Part shown: one piece after another, positions 27,200-37,735 of the stretch
Layout of the letters: each line of letters begins with the position of its first letter
How positions within the stretch are numbered: position 1 is the stretch's first letter
Source of the DNA: Alteromonas sp. KUL42
Lineage (GTDB): Bacteria; Pseudomonadota; Gammaproteobacteria; Enterobacterales; Alteromonadaceae
DNA length: 64,000 nt
Reading direction: 5' to 3'
Assembly (NCBI RefSeq): GCF_006538325.1
Contig: NZ_BJKK01000015.1
Location: forward strand, 29,697-93,696
The notes under the pieces: model-generated
Told to the model about the DNA's origin: nothing
The model's input: the letters and a program-made list of their open reading frames with translations, nothing else
Database searches by the model: none
Position numbers and translations under genes: made by a program

Positions 27200-29431
27200 T
27201 CAGTCTTGAACTCTGCCCTTGTTTACGAGCAAGAGTAAGGTAGCTCCTATCATGCCCATAACGCCCAGCCAAAATGTAATAGGTGCCATGGTACTCGTTC
27301 GGGCAAACGTCATTGGAGTTCCGTGAGGAACAACATTAGCAATGGCTTCACTTTGCACAGACTGATCTTGAGGGCGACTGTGCGCTTGTTCCTTAGCGAT
27401 AAAAGCGGTAAAACGGGTGAGTAATTGATGGGCTAACGCCACGTCGAGAACAGCGTCTTTAACTGATGCTTTGTTCAATTCTCCTCGTCTACCTTTATCT
27501 TCAATATCCGCCACTTTTTGTCTTGCCCATAGTGTGCCAAGTCGGTTACTCGATACATTACTCGTTGCTTGAACATTGGTTTGCCATGCCCGCTGTTCAA
27601 TATTTCCAGCAACATTTAAAGAGGTTAAGGGGGCGGTTAATTTCGCATAAGACAGCAATGCTTCAGAGTAGAATAAGTCAGGCACTCTAGCTGGGTAGGC
27701 TTCAGTATGGTCAGGCCATGCTATTTCTATATTAGTTGCTGCAACGTGATTTAATTTATGAAAAAGCCGACTCATCTTACTGTGGACTTCTGAAGTAGTA
27801 CTTATTAGCTCATAACTTCCTCTGCCTAACTGCGCCGCTTTTGTCATAAAAAAGCTGTTGGGCGCACTGCCAATACCCACTGTAAATAGTCTTGCATGGT
27901 TACTAGGCGCATTTATAAGGTCGAACAACATCTCTTCGTTGCCTATCGCACCATCGGTGATAAACACAATTTGCTGAAGGCGCTCAGAGTGTTTCATCTG
28001 GGAATAGGCTGCTCTGAGGGCTGGGTACATTTGCGTTCCCCCGTCAGCATTGAGCGAAGCTACCCACTGTTGCGCCTGACTTTTCTGTTCACTATTTGCT
28101 TGTGTTAATTGATAACTGAAAGGCGTGAAGTCATTGTTGAAGGCAATAATGTTAAAGTGATCTTCTGGGGACAATTGTTCAATGGCCATGGCCAAGCTGG
28201 TTTTTGCCTGCACAATAGACTGACCTTGCATCGAGCCTGAAACATCGATAACGAAGATGATGTCTTTCGCCATGCGGTGTTTCACTGCGTTATCTGGTGG
28301 TAGCATCATAAACATCGCATAGGTCTCATCTTCCATTTGCTGTTGAAATATTGCGGCGCGGGGTTGGTCAGATGGCACGGGCTTCCATTGCAATACAAGG
28401 TCTCTGTCCATTTCTACCCACTCATCGCTAAACGCTACACGGTAGTGATCATTTGCTTCTGAAACATCAATGCTGTGATTTTTTGATTCAATAGACGCGA
28501 GCGACATGCCGCTTTGCAGTTTGATATTAATGCGCATTGGATTATGCAGTGAAGTGCGCAATACAGTGTGAGCCGAATTTTCAGGTGGATTCATGGGTAG
28601 ATTCTTAGGTAGACCCTTAGGTAGATCACGCAGCTTCTCCCCCAAAGAAGGAGTGTCTACTGCAAATGATGACGCATCAAAAGAGCGTGTTTTATGTGTT
28701 GGTGTAATCATCGGTGGCGTTATATAAGGTGCATCAGGTACCTCGTTTGTTGCTTTTGCCCAGCCGAAATTGTTGGTTATTATCTCTTCTTCTAAGGTGC
28801 TTTTATCCTGTTCAGGACTTTCTTTTATTTCATCTAGTGGTATGCCAGAAATAAAACGCGGTGTTAGTGTTGTGGGTAATCGCCACTCGAACACGCCGTC
28901 CTGATATGTCGCTGTATCTACAAACGTTAACTTTACTTCAATTAGCTGATTGGGCCCTATATTAGCTACGTTTTGGGTGAATAGGTTGTCGCGTTGTTGC
29001 GTGGTAAGTGCGGCTTGTTGCCCATTTATCTTGGCCTTTTTGTAAATATGTTCTGCCTCAGCACGTTCTTTTATTTCTCCTACAATAACCCTTTCACCAA
29101 TAACGAGTTCCATATGGTGAATAGCGGCGCGGGTTGGCAATGGAAAAACATACACGCCTTCTGCCCAATGTTCTGATGCGTTTTTAAACCGTTGTACGTA
29201 ATTGGTGGTGGCCACAAGACCAGTGATATCTACGGTTACCTCGGTATCGATGTGCAAGGATTTTATTGGACGCCCAGACGTTGAGGTAAGTGTTAGATGT
29301 CCTGCTTTTGCAGGTATCTTATTTTCTATCTCTATTTCAGTACTTAAACTAGACGTTGATATAGTCAGTAGAATTAGTAGCGTGAACAACGCACAAAACG
29401 TGTAATGCTGAGGTTGAAGTCGAAAGCGCAT
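27200..29431 (-). CDS. Sortase target: VIT and von Willebrand factor A domain surface protein
   Basis: 743 aa. A signal peptide ('YTFCALFTLLILLTISTSSL') is followed by a VIT domain around residues 35-170 ('EGVYVFPLPTRAAIHHMELV'). A vWA domain starts near residue 360, with an intact MIDAS 'DVSGSM' and a later 'TDG'. The C-terminus has a sorting-signal layout: 'MTFARTSTMAP', a hydrophobic helix, then 'NKGRVQD'. The usual motif in this family resembles LPQTAT, and here FARTST stands in its place. It is co-transcribed with its sortase, 2 nt apart. Related to inter-alpha-trypsin inhibitor heavy chains; role unknown, perhaps adhesion. Confidence 0.9.
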   Translation of the reverse strand: MRFRLQPQHYTFCALFTLLILLTISTSSLSTEIEIENKIPAKAGHLTLTSTSGRPIKSLHIDTEVTVDITGLVATTNYVQRFKNASEHWAEGVYVFPLPTRAAIHHMELVIGERVIVGEIKERAEAEHIYKKAKINGQQAALTTQQRDNLFTQNVANIGPNQLIEVKLTFVDTATYQDGVFEWRLPTTLTPRFISGIPLDEIKESPEQDKSTLEEEIITNNFGWAKATNEVPDAPYITPPMITPTHKTRSFDASSFAVDTPSLGEKLRDLPKGLPKNLPMNPPENSAHTVLRTSLHNPMRINIKLQSGMSLASIESKNHSIDVSEANDHYRVAFSDEWVEMDRDLVLQWKPVPSDQPRAAIFQQQMEDETYAMFMMLPPDNAVKHRMAKDIIFVIDVSGSMQGQSIVQAKTSLAMAIEQLSPEDHFNIIAFNNDFTPFSYQLTQANSEQKSQAQQWVASLNADGGTQMYPALRAAYSQMKHSERLQQIVFITDGAIGNEEMLFDLINAPSNHARLFTVGIGSAPNSFFMTKAAQLGRGSYELISTTSEVHSKMSRLFHKLNHVAATNIEIAWPDHTEAYPARVPDLFYSEALLSYAKLTAPLTSLNVAGNIEQRAWQTNVQATSNVSSNRLGTLWARQKVADIEDKGRRGELNKASVKDAVLDVALAHQLLTRFTAFIAKEQAHSRPQDQSVQSEAIANVVPHGTPMTFARTSTMAPITFWLGVMGMIGATLLLLVNKGRVQD

Positions 29432-29758
29432 ATTGGATTCAGGGCAGGTGAGTCATAGTGACATTAAAACTATAAAAAGTGTCCTCACCTCATATCTAAT
29501 ATGGATTTTTGATAACCAATTTAGGCAAAATAGGGCGAATTTAGAACAAATGTGGCCGCTTCACGCGTATCTACTGAATGCTAGACAATACATAAGTAGC
29601 AAAAAAGTTAGACGATTGAGTACTAAATACGGTTGGGCGTAAACTAAAGACGGCCGTTTTTAAAACGCCCGTCTTTAAATGACATGTTTTATGTGAAGCT
29701 GTCGTAGAAACAATTTGTCAAAAATTAGTTTAAACGTGGTAGTGGAGCATCTACTGAG
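29432..29758. other. 327-nt spacer with terminator-like inverted repeat
   Basis: This separates two same-strand genes. It holds a nearly perfect inverted repeat (29646-29676) and presumably the leftward promoter of the sortase-target operon. A 69-codon plus-strand frame at 29433 has no ribosome site and no recognisable features. Confidence 0.5.
29646..29676 (-). terminator. Terminator downstream of the beta-propeller lipoprotein gene
   Basis: Arms of 15 nt (29646-29660 and 29662-29676) pair with one mismatch. The minus-strand product ends CGTCTTTAGTTTA, a weak U-tract. It lies 83 nt after the stop of the minus-strand gene. Confidence 0.65.
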
Positions 29759-31566
29759 CTAGTACAACTGAGCCATAGTTGGATCTGTTTTCCAGTTGAG
29801 TTCCGGATTTGCGGATTGTACCCATTGTGTACCATCTTTAGAATTCCATAACTCTGCTGGTGAAGTACTATTGTAAAGAATCAACTTCCCTTCATGAGAC
29901 TCAACACTAATGTCTTGTGCCATTCTAGGTAAAGCTGGGGCTTCAAGAAGTTGCCAGTTTACACCATCTTCGCTTATGTGAACGGAGTTGAAATTAGAGC
30001 GAAAATCAGAGCCGCCAATCAAATAATGTTTACTTCCATGTTCAACTACACGACTCATTAATCTTCCTGCTATTGGCAATGATGGCGTTTCGATTTGCCA
30101 ATTAACTCCATCACTCGTTGAGTAGATTGATTGGTTAATATTGTCGCTGCTAGGGTATTCGTACCCGCCAAACAAAATAATTTTTCGTCTTTTACATACA
30201 ATTCATACAGAGCAATAGCATCAAACAACGGGGTCTGTTGCTCAATATTCCATGAAATACCATCTCTCGTACCAAATATATTTGTCTTGCGCGTGTTAAA
30301 GTCATCAGCAAACACATAAAGCTTGTCATTGAAAACGATAGCTTTTCCTATTTCGCCAAAAAGAAATGGTGCTTCGGATACTAAAAGCTCCCAATTCGTA
30401 CCATCTGAAGATTGCCAAACATCCCATTTAAAATTGTATGCGCCTCTAGTACCACTTCCTTCATTTCCACCGATTAAATAAAGGTTTTCACCGTATTCAA
30501 CAAGCTGAAAATCTGACCGCGCTGAAAAAGCTGCATTTTGTGCCTCAATTTGCCAATCTATACCGTCTTCACTCGACCAAATATCATTGAACCAAATAAC
30601 CTCATCGTTGCTGTTTTGGCCTTGCTCAAAGCGCCAACCACCTATATACCAGAGCTTTCCTTTGAATTTAATCATTCGAGCCCCCAGTCTCGTTCCAAAA
30701 GGTGGTTCTGAAGGTTCGATTAAAAAAGGCTCGGTTTTATATTGCTCGGATTCTAAAGTTAAATATTGAGCGTTCTGTGTTTGAGGTACGCTAATAAGTT
30801 TTTCTGAATTTAGATCGAGGTTAAAAATGTTTGTGTTACTGCAAGTTTGTAAGTTTTCTTGATAGCATTCTGGAGTGTCCGAGACAATAAGAGTAAGACC
30901 AGTGTCTATTGACTGCCATGTGATATTCATTGTATTGGTTTCAAAATCAACCATCAGGCCGTCAACAATTCGCTTAACTGTGACTTCGAAATCTATTGTA
31001 GTTTCAAGATGCAAATAGTTTTCAGGGATCAATGCAGAAATAAGACTTGTACCAATTGCCTTTGCGGCTAGTTCACCTGTTTGAGGGTTGACTTCCACAA
31101 CAGAATCTTCACTTGATGAAAATACTACTCCCTCTATATTTACCGCAATTGCTTCTTCATTGAGAATATCGTTATGTATAGTCGGGCCTTCATATATAAG
31201 GGTTACGTTTTCTTGAGTAAAACTGAATTGAGTCTGCGGATATTTTTGAACTGTGAGTTGATACGATGCTGACGTTGAAAGATAGTTTTCGTTTCCAGCT
31301 TTTGTCACACTAATGGTGGAAACGCCATCATCAAGAAAAGTCATAGCGCCAGTTGTACTGTCAATCGAAACTATATCAGGGTTTGAACTAGACCAACTTA
31401 ACGTGCCATTTCCTGACCCTCCCGAAAGCGTATTAGAGAAATTATTGCTATCAATAAAGATGACAGGGGCTTGCATTGAAAACTCAAGCGGCGCTTGCTC
31501 TCGCAAGGATGAATCAGAATTACACCCACAAATAAAAAAGCAAATGGAAAACCATATATATCTCAT
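29759..31566 (-). pseudogene. Kelch-like beta-propeller lipoprotein with N-terminal Ig-like domains, frameshifted
   Basis: Two overlapping frames make one secreted lipoprotein. The first part (31566-30070) has a lipobox (FFICGC), two Big/cadherin-like beta domains ('STTGAMTFLDDGVSTISVTK' is typical) and then propeller blades repeating 'SxDGxxWxxE' ('SSEDGIDWQIEAQ', 'SSDGTNWELLVSE', 'TRDGISWNIEQQT'). The second (30175-29759) continues the same repeats ('STSDGVNWQIETP', 'SEDGVNWQLLEAP', 'SKDGTQWVQSANP'). The join needs one extra A in an A5 run (plus-strand T5 at 30181-30185), giving KDEKIILFGGYEY. A sequencing error or a true mutation is possible. The function of the family is unknown, probably surface binding. 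Confidence 0.8.
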
Positions 31567-31770
31567 AATTAAATCCTTTTAAATCGGTGTATTAGATGAA
31601 CATTTCAAACCCTTCTGATTAACCAACGATACACTAATATTGTTCTACTTTTAACTAAATTAACCTTGCACCAATTAGCTTACAAAACCAATGAATACTG
31701 TTCCACGCGGTTTTAGGGCATTTTTCTCGGGTATCATTCTCTCGCGGATAGTATTCTTTGTTTGATTTGT

Positions 31771-31804
31771 GTGCACAAGGGCTTATGAGAAAGCCCTTGT
31801 GCAC
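31771..31804 (-). terminator. Hairpin after cysI
   Basis: Perfect 14-bp arms, GTGCACAAGGGCTT and AAGCCCTTGTGCAC, surround a 6-nt loop 12 nt downstream of the minus-strand cysI stop. There is no clear U-tract, so it may be a terminator or an mRNA 3'-end stabiliser. Confidence 0.6.
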
Positions 31805-31815
31805 TTTGACAACAA

Positions 31816-33507
31816 CTACATATAAAAGTCTTCAGGGGCGTGAGTAACGGGAAGCACAATATGCGTTTCAACACAAAAGTCACCAAACCCAATAGTCGTG
31901 TCTGGGTAGCTGGCCCATTTCCCTATCAGTTCATCCAATGTTGCAAGAATCTGGTTTATGGGAGCATTACTCGAAAATAAACGAGGAATACGCGTACCAA
32001 TGCTGTTGCCTCCTAAGTACATATCGTAACGTCCTAAAGCTCTTCCAACTAACCCAACTTCTGCGAGCATTGCTCGGCCGCATCCATTGGGACAGCCTGT
32101 AATACGGAAAATGAAACTGCGATCGCCAATATCATGTTTGTCTAGCAAACGCTCTATCTCAAGGCTCACATCAGGCAAAACCCGTTCTGCTTCTGCCATC
32201 GCCAAAGGGCAGGTGGGAAATGATACGCATGCCATTGACGCTTTGCGCTGTTCTGTCACTGATGTATCAATCAGTCCGTAATCTACAGCCAATTGGTGAA
32301 TTGTCGCCTTATCTTCTTCCTGAACATTAGCAATGATGAGGTTCTGATTGGGGGTTAGTCGAAAGTCGCCCTTATGCACAGCCGCAATGGCGGCGACACC
32401 CGCCTTTTGCTTTTTCATTTCGTTATCTAATAAACGCCCACTGGGAATAAATAGTGTCAGGTGATAGGCATTATCGATACCAGCTACCCAGCCAATGCGG
32501 TCGCCTCGACCAGTGAATTCCGTAGGCCGAGACGCTTCAAACGTTATTGCAGCGCGTTTTTCTACTTCTTGTTTGAAAGCAGCAGTTCCAACTCGCTCTA
32601 GCGTGTATTTGGTTTTTGCATTGCGTCGGTTCGTTCTATTTCCCCAGTCGCGTTGTGTAGACACTACGGCTTCTGCTACCTTTAATACATCTTGAGTTTT
32701 GACAAAACCAAAGTCAGTTGCTGTACGTGGCCAGGTTGTGGTGTCGCCGTGTGTCATGGCAAGTCCACCACCCACTAGCACGTTAAAACCTGTAAGCTCC
32801 CCGTTTTCACCAATGGCAATAAAATTCAGGTCGTTTGCGTGAATATCTACATCGTTTTGCGGAGGAATAACCACCGTGGTTTTAAACTTACGCGGAAGGT
32901 AAGTGTTGCCTAAAATTGTTTCATTCTCATCATCACGTTGCACTTTTTCGCCGTCTAACCAAATTTCCGCGTAGGCATTGGTTTTTGGAAGCAAGTGTTC
33001 AGATATCCGTTTTGCCCATTCGTAGGCTTGTTGATGCAATTCACTTTCTACTGGGTTAGATGTACACAATACATTTCGGTTTACGTCACCTGCGGTTGCC
33101 TTAGCATCAAGTCCTAAAGAGTGCAAAAGCTGATGAACGGGTTTTATATTGCGTTTGAGCACGCCGTGTAGTTGGACAGCTTGACGATTGGTTATGCGAA
33201 TAGATCCATATTCCGTGTGTATTGAAGCGAACTCGTCAATACCTAACCATTGTTTTGGAGTAATAATACCTCCTGGAAGCCTAATGCGTAGCATGACTGT
33301 ATGTAAAGGCTCTAACTTTTGCTTCAAGCGTTCTTGACGAATGTCTCGATTGTCTTGCTGGTACATGCCATGAAAGCGGATGAGCTGGAAATTATCGCCT
33401 TGAAAACCTCCAGATAGTTGATCTTGTAGGTCATCAGAAATGGTGCCTCTAAGTAAGTTGCTCTGCGCTTTTAATCGCTCGTTGTCTGATAGCTTCTGCT
33501 TGCTCAT
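31816..33507 (-). CDS. cysI: Assimilatory sulfite reductase hemoprotein subunit
   Basis: 563 aa from ATG 33507, which follows GGAAAG; a longer frame to 33546 is less likely. E. coli CysI is 570 aa. It reduces sulfite to sulfide with six electrons at a siroheme/4Fe-4S centre. The ligand cysteines are in '[19 protein letters not shown]' and '[19 protein letters not shown]'. The siroheme/sulfite-binding blocks '[15 protein letters not shown]' and 'GDVNRNVLC' are also intact. No flavoprotein subunit gene (cysJ) or cysH lies next to it; electrons must come from a partner encoded elsewhere. Confidence 0.95.
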   Translation of the reverse strand: MSKQKLSDNERLKAQSNLLRGTISDDLQDQLSGGFQGDNFQLIRFHGMYQQDNRDIRQERLKQKLEPLHTVMLRIRLPGGIITPKQWLGIDEFASIHTEYGSIRITNRQAVQLHGVLKRNIKPVHQLLHSLGLDAKATAGDVNRNVLCTSNPVESELHQQAYEWAKRISEHLLPKTNAYAEIWLDGEKVQRDDENETILGNTYLPRKFKTTVVIPPQNDVDIHANDLNFIAIGENGELTGFNVLVGGGLAMTHGDTTTWPRTATDFGFVKTQDVLKVAEAVVSTQRDWGNRTNRRNAKTKYTLERVGTAAFKQEVEKRAAITFEASRPTEFTGRGDRIGWVAGIDNAYHLTLFIPSGRLLDNEMKKQKAGVAAIAAVHKGDFRLTPNQNLIIANVQEEDKATIHQLAVDYGLIDTSVTEQRKASMACVSFPTCPLAMAEAERVLPDVSLEIERLLDKHDIGDRSFIFRITGCPNGCGRAMLAEVGLVGRALGRYDMYLGGNSIGTRIPRLFSSNAPINQILATLDELIGKWASYPDTTIGFGDFCVETHIVLPVTHAPEDFYM

Positions 33508-33672
33508 GATGGCGCTTTCCACGTCACTAAAAAGGCATATTGTCAAATGTGAAAAGCGGCCTGAATAGGTACAGATTGACGCTTAAATTTGATAACAGCA
33601 TAGAAGCATAGCCTGTTGTTCAAACCTAATGTGCAAAATAGAAAGGTCAATTTGGATATTTGCCTAACCATA

Positions 33673-35685
33673 TTATCGCAAGTACAGTTTTGCAAAATCC
33701 TCAAATTGCATGGGCTTAGCGAAGTGATAACCTTGTAGAACATTAACGCCTTCTGCGACTAATTTATCTGCTTGCTCACTGGTTTCGACGCCTTCAGCTA
33801 CTGTTGAGAGGTTGACCGCTTGGGCAATGTTGATAATGCCCGCTATCATTGACTGCTGACCTTGAGCACTTAAATCATCCACAAAGGCTTTGTCGATTTT
33901 AAGTACATCAAAGGGGAGCTCACGTAAGTAGCTCAACGACGAATAGCCTGTGCCGAAGTCATCCAATGCCACTTGAAAACCCTGTTCCTGAATTTTCTTT
34001 AGTTGTACTTTTGATTCTTGTAAATCGTGGATAAGTACGGTTTCCGTTATCTCAAGAGTAAACAGGCGAGTTGGGAGGTCGTAAGCTTCAAATACCGATA
34101 CGGTATCTTCAACAAACGTTGAGCGAGTAAATTCCCATGCCGATACGTTTATTGACACTCTTATGTTATTTTCAATTAAGAAAGATTTAAACGGTGATAA
34201 CAGCATTGCCGTTTTGCGTTGAACCAAGGCACCTAATTCGTGAATTAGGCCAAAGCTTTCAGCAATGTGAATAAACTCAGGTGGCGGTACAAATTGGCCT
34301 GCTTTATCTTGCCAGCGTACCAACACTTCTGCACCGTAAAGAACTCCCATATTAGTAAACTGCGGCTGAAAAACCACGTGAATGTCGCCATTGGTAATGG
34401 CTTCTTTTAAGGCTTGTTTCATTTGAAGCATGTGCAAGCTGTTGTCACGTGCTAAGTCAGAATAGAAAGCCGTGTGTCCTTTACCTACTTGTTTGGCGTA
34501 TTCGATGGCTCGCTCAGCAATGCCAAATATGTCTTGTGATTGGTTGAGCTCAGAAGAGTCAATTTGTACTAGGCCTACAGTACAGCTCAACTCGATGAGT
34601 CGTTCATCAATGTGGATGGCTTGCTTGAGCTGTTTGTGAAGGTCGTCGGCAAGTTCGTAAAGCGATGTGCTAGTACGCTCATTGGTATCGATAATCACAA
34701 ACCTATCTTTATCAAACCGGGAAGTAAGCATACTGCTGTTACCTGTAATAGACAGAATTTGCTGGCCTACCTTGGCTAATATTTGATTACCAATATCATG
34801 CCCAAATGCGTCATTAAAAATGCTGAAATGATCTAAATCTACTACACACACCGAGAGTGGTATTGATGTTGAACTATTTTTAATCAGGGTATCAAAATCT
34901 CGCTGTACACTTGCTCTATTTGGCGTTTTAGTGATGGCGTCATTGTAGGCTAGCTCATGAAGTTCACTTTGCATTTTGAAGTAGCCGTAGAAAATATAGT
35001 GACCGAAGAAACAAATAAGCAAAACATAGCCACTTAACGACAATATAATACTGGGCAAGTCAAAAAGTAGAACTGAAATATCGTTGATAAAAAATAACGT
35101 AACAATAAACGAAAACCATATAAAGAACGACATAGCTCGCTCCCTGTTTTCTATTGCATACATCAGTAACGATGATATTACCCAAAGGTGAACAAGCAAA
35201 AAGACACTATCTCGAATAAGCCCAATTATTGACATGGGTGCATTCAGCCTTAAGATAGTTTCTCCCCAGGCTAACTCCTGCGCAATTATTGTGGGAGGAG
35301 AGTCGTAACGTATTGGAATATCGCCTAAAAAGCCTAACAACGACATACCAGTAGTGTAGCAAAGAAATATCAAAAGCCCTGTTTTTGAGCGTAGCTTTTG
35401 GGTCATAAAGGTGACCATACCGGTAACAGTAAAGCTCAGCCAAATGGCCAGTTGGTTTTTTAGTGAACTGTAAAAGTAGGCTGTAGAAAGATCACTTTCT
35501 TGATAGGCAAGGAAGTGTACATATTGAAGTGAGCCCGCGAGCAGGGCTGTCATTACAAGCCAGTATTTAGCGGCGTGTATTTTGGAAGGGCGCAATTTAC
35601 TAGACAGTAACAACAACATGATCATGATTGCGACAGCAAACATAACACCGCTGCTCATTACGTAAAATGTTGTTACCACTGTCAT
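33673..35685 (-). CDS. Membrane protein with degenerate GGDEF and intact EAL domain (probable c-di-GMP phosphodiesterase)
   Basis: 670 aa. Residues 1-240 contain about seven membrane helices of unclear family. The GGDEF domain (about 245-410) has 'SRFDKDRFVII' where GGDEF should be, so it should not synthesise c-di-GMP. The EAL domain (about 420-670) keeps the main catalytic blocks: 'GAEVLVRW', 'LEITETVLI', 'ALDDFGTGYSSLSYL', 'DVLKIDKAF' and 'TVAEGVETSEQ'. It most likely degrades c-di-GMP at the membrane, with the degenerate GGDEF domain as a possible GTP-sensing module. It is 165 nt upstream of cysI on the same strand, probably unlinked functionally. Confidence 0.9.
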   Translation of the reverse strand: MTVVTTFYVMSSGVMFAVAIMIMLLLLSSKLRPSKIHAAKYWLVMTALLAGSLQYVHFLAYQESDLSTAYFYSSLKNQLAIWLSFTVTGMVTFMTQKLRSKTGLLIFLCYTTGMSLLGFLGDIPIRYDSPPTIIAQELAWGETILRLNAPMSIIGLIRDSVFLLVHLWVISSLLMYAIENRERAMSFFIWFSFIVTLFFINDISVLLFDLPSIILSLSGYVLLICFFGHYIFYGYFKMQSELHELAYNDAITKTPNRASVQRDFDTLIKNSSTSIPLSVCVVDLDHFSIFNDAFGHDIGNQILAKVGQQILSITGNSSMLTSRFDKDRFVIIDTNERTSTSLYELADDLHKQLKQAIHIDERLIELSCTVGLVQIDSSELNQSQDIFGIAERAIEYAKQVGKGHTAFYSDLARDNSLHMLQMKQALKEAITNGDIHVVFQPQFTNMGVLYGAEVLVRWQDKAGQFVPPPEFIHIAESFGLIHELGALVQRKTAMLLSPFKSFLIENNIRVSINVSAWEFTRSTFVEDTVSVFEAYDLPTRLFTLEITETVLIHDLQESKVQLKKIQEQGFQVALDDFGTGYSSLSYLRELPFDVLKIDKAFVDDLSAQGQQSMIAGIINIAQAVNLSTVAEGVETSEQADKLVAEGVNVLQGYHFAKPMQFEDFAKLYLR

Positions 35686-35821
35686 TTATGCGATTCTCGG
35701 CTTTTTTTATGTTTTGTCATTCCATTTGTATATCATAGTATAGATAACATGATACACACTGTGAATAACCCTATCGTCGAATAGATAACATTTTGAAAAT
35801 GTGTGTCTTTCAAACACAAGA

Positions 35822-35850
35822 AAGCCACCCTGCGAAAGCAGGGTGGCTTC
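35822..35850 (-). terminator. Intrinsic terminator of asnS
   Basis: A perfect 12-bp GC-rich stem, AAGCCACCCTGC with GCAGGGTGGCTT, encloses a GAAA/TTTC tetraloop. On the minus strand it is followed by TTTCTTGTGTTT. It lies 42 nt after the asnS stop. Confidence 0.9.
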
Positions 35851-35891
35851 AAATATTACTTCTTATTTTACTTGGTAGAAGTTGTATTGTG

Positions 35892-37289
35892 TTAGAAGCT
35901 TGCGTTACCCGGTGTACGAGGGAACGGAATAACGTCACGTACGTTTTGCATGCCAGTAACGTAAGCCACTAAACGTTCAAAACCTAAACCAAAACCTGAG
36001 TGTGGCACTGTACCGTAGCGACGTAAGTCGCGATACCACGCATAGTCTTCTTTTGACAAGCCCATCTCTTCAAGACGCGCGTCAAACACATCCAGACGCT
36101 CTTCACGTTGAGAACCACCGATAATTTCACCAATACCAGGTGCCAGTACGTCCATGGCGGCAACGGTTTTACCATCGTCATTTATGCGCATGTAGAAAGC
36201 CTTAATGTCTTTCGGATAGTTCTGCATGATAATTGGCGCACCAACGTGTTCTTCTGCTAAGTAACGCTCGTGTTCAGATGACAAGTCGATCCCCCACTCA
36301 ACAGGGAACTCGAACTCTTTACCACAGTTTTGTAAAATCTCGATGGCGTCGGTGTAATCCATGCGAACAAAATCAGAACTCACCAATTTTTCTAAACGTT
36401 CAATAGCATCTTTCTTGATACGTTGTGCAAAAAATGCCATGTCGTCAGGTAGCTCTTCAAGTACGGCTTTACACACGTACTTAAGCATGTCTTCAGCTAA
36501 TTGCGCGACATCTTTTAATTCAGCAAAAGCAACCTCAGGCTCAATCATCCAGAACTCAGCTAGGTGGCGAGACGTGTTTGAGTTTTCAGCGCGGAACGTT
36601 GGGCCAAACGTATACACTTTCGACATTGCTGTACAATAGGTTTCAACGTTTAATTGACCAGAAACCGTTAAGTAGGTTTCTTTGCCGAAGAAATCTTCTG
36701 AGTAATCAACGTTGCCCTTATCGTCACGTGGAATGTTCATCATATCTAACGTAGATACGCGGAACATTTCACCAGCACCTTCGGTATCACTTGCCGTTAG
36801 TATTGGCGTAGAAATCCAAAAGTAACCTTTTTCGTGGAAGAAGCGGTGTATTGCTTGCGAAAGGCAGTTGCGTACACGAGTAACCGCACCAATAACATTG
36901 GTACGAGGACGAAGGTGAGCATATTCGCGAAGATATTCAATACTGTGGCGCTTGGCGGCCATAGGGTAGGTATCTGGGTTTTCAACCCAACCTAGAATTT
37001 CAACGTCAGTCGCGTCAATTTCAACAGCCTGTCCTTGACCTTGAGATTCTTTCACTGTACCCGTAACCGACAGTGAGCACCCAGCGGTTAAACGCTGAAT
37101 GTCTGCGTAATTTGACAGGGAATTAAGCGCAATAACTTGAACAGGGTCGAAGCAGCTACCGTCGTGTAGCGCAACAAATGATAGACCTGCTTTTGAGTCT
37201 CGGCGTGTTCTTACCCAACCTTTTACGGTTACCGATTCGCCAACGGCGTACTTACCTTTAAGTACGTCAACTACGGGCGCATGCGTCAT
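35892..37289 (-). CDS. asnS: Asparaginyl-tRNA synthetase
   Basis: 465 aa (E. coli 466), a class IIb synthetase. The N-terminal OB-fold anticodon-binding domain starts '[20 protein letters not shown]'. Class II motif 2 is in '[20 protein letters not shown]'. Motif 3 is '[20 protein letters not shown]', near the C-terminus. It charges tRNA-Asn in the cytoplasm. It appears monocistronic, with a strong terminator downstream and a long spacer upstream. Confidence 0.97.
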   Translation of the reverse strand: MTHAPVVDVLKGKYAVGESVTVKGWVRTRRDSKAGLSFVALHDGSCFDPVQVIALNSLSNYADIQRLTAGCSLSVTGTVKESQGQGQAVEIDATDVEILGWVENPDTYPMAAKRHSIEYLREYAHLRPRTNVIGAVTRVRNCLSQAIHRFFHEKGYFWISTPILTASDTEGAGEMFRVSTLDMMNIPRDDKGNVDYSEDFFGKETYLTVSGQLNVETYCTAMSKVYTFGPTFRAENSNTSRHLAEFWMIEPEVAFAELKDVAQLAEDMLKYVCKAVLEELPDDMAFFAQRIKKDAIERLEKLVSSDFVRMDYTDAIEILQNCGKEFEFPVEWGIDLSSEHERYLAEEHVGAPIIMQNYPKDIKAFYMRINDDGKTVAAMDVLAPGIGEIIGGSQREERLDVFDARLEEMGLSKEDYAWYRDLRRYGTVPHSGFGLGFERLVAYVTGMQNVRDVIPFPRTPGNASF

Positions 37290-37735
37290 GTTAATTTCTC
37301 CGTCTTACTGTTTTTGTTGTTAGACCAACAGGCTGTCGCTATTGAGACATAGTTAACAACAATGTGCAAAGTGCACGAAATTTTGTTCAATGATCAATGT
37401 TTTCGGATTGCGTTGCCGATAACGATAAATAGGTGTTTCACTAAAAATAAAGCGTTTGTGCCAACCTACAAGGTTGGAATACTAATTATGAACAACCACG
37501 CGCAATCCAGTTGCGCCTGCTAGTATACTCAACCGTAAGCGGGATGCCAGAAAACAGAGTGACAAATGGGAAATAAAAATAACTCATCACCTCAAGATGG
37601 CCATATAAGTGGTTATTTGCGTTGTAATACGTCGGGTAGTGCGCAACCAGAGAGTGAAATTGTGACTTACGAAAAGTTCGCTGAGCGTCGCTCCACTCTA
37701 TGTTTACGCCCCCTTTTTACAAGATAATGCTAACT
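37290..37735. other. 446-nt spacer between asnS and the antiporter gene
   Basis: It should contain the leftward asnS promoter. The only coding candidate is a 53-codon plus-strand ORF at 37566-37727, listed separately. I see no RNA gene or riboswitch pattern. Confidence 0.4.
37566..37727 (+). CDS. Possible small protein (53 aa)
   Basis: An ATG-initiated frame encodes a polar peptide beginning MGNKNNSSPQDGHISGY and ending in a basic stretch, 'RRSTLCLRPLFTR'. The upstream AGAGTGACAA is at best a weak ribosome site. No family is recognised. It runs convergently into the antiporter gene. It could be a chance ORF. Confidence 0.25.
   Translation: MGNKNNSSPQDGHISGYLRCNTSGSAQPESEIVTYEKFAERRSTLCLRPLFTR

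Noticed and set aside
29433..29642. 69-codon plus-strand ORF in the spacer next to the sortase-target gene
   Set aside because: No ribosome site, no family similarity, and it occupies the expected promoter region of the leftward operon.
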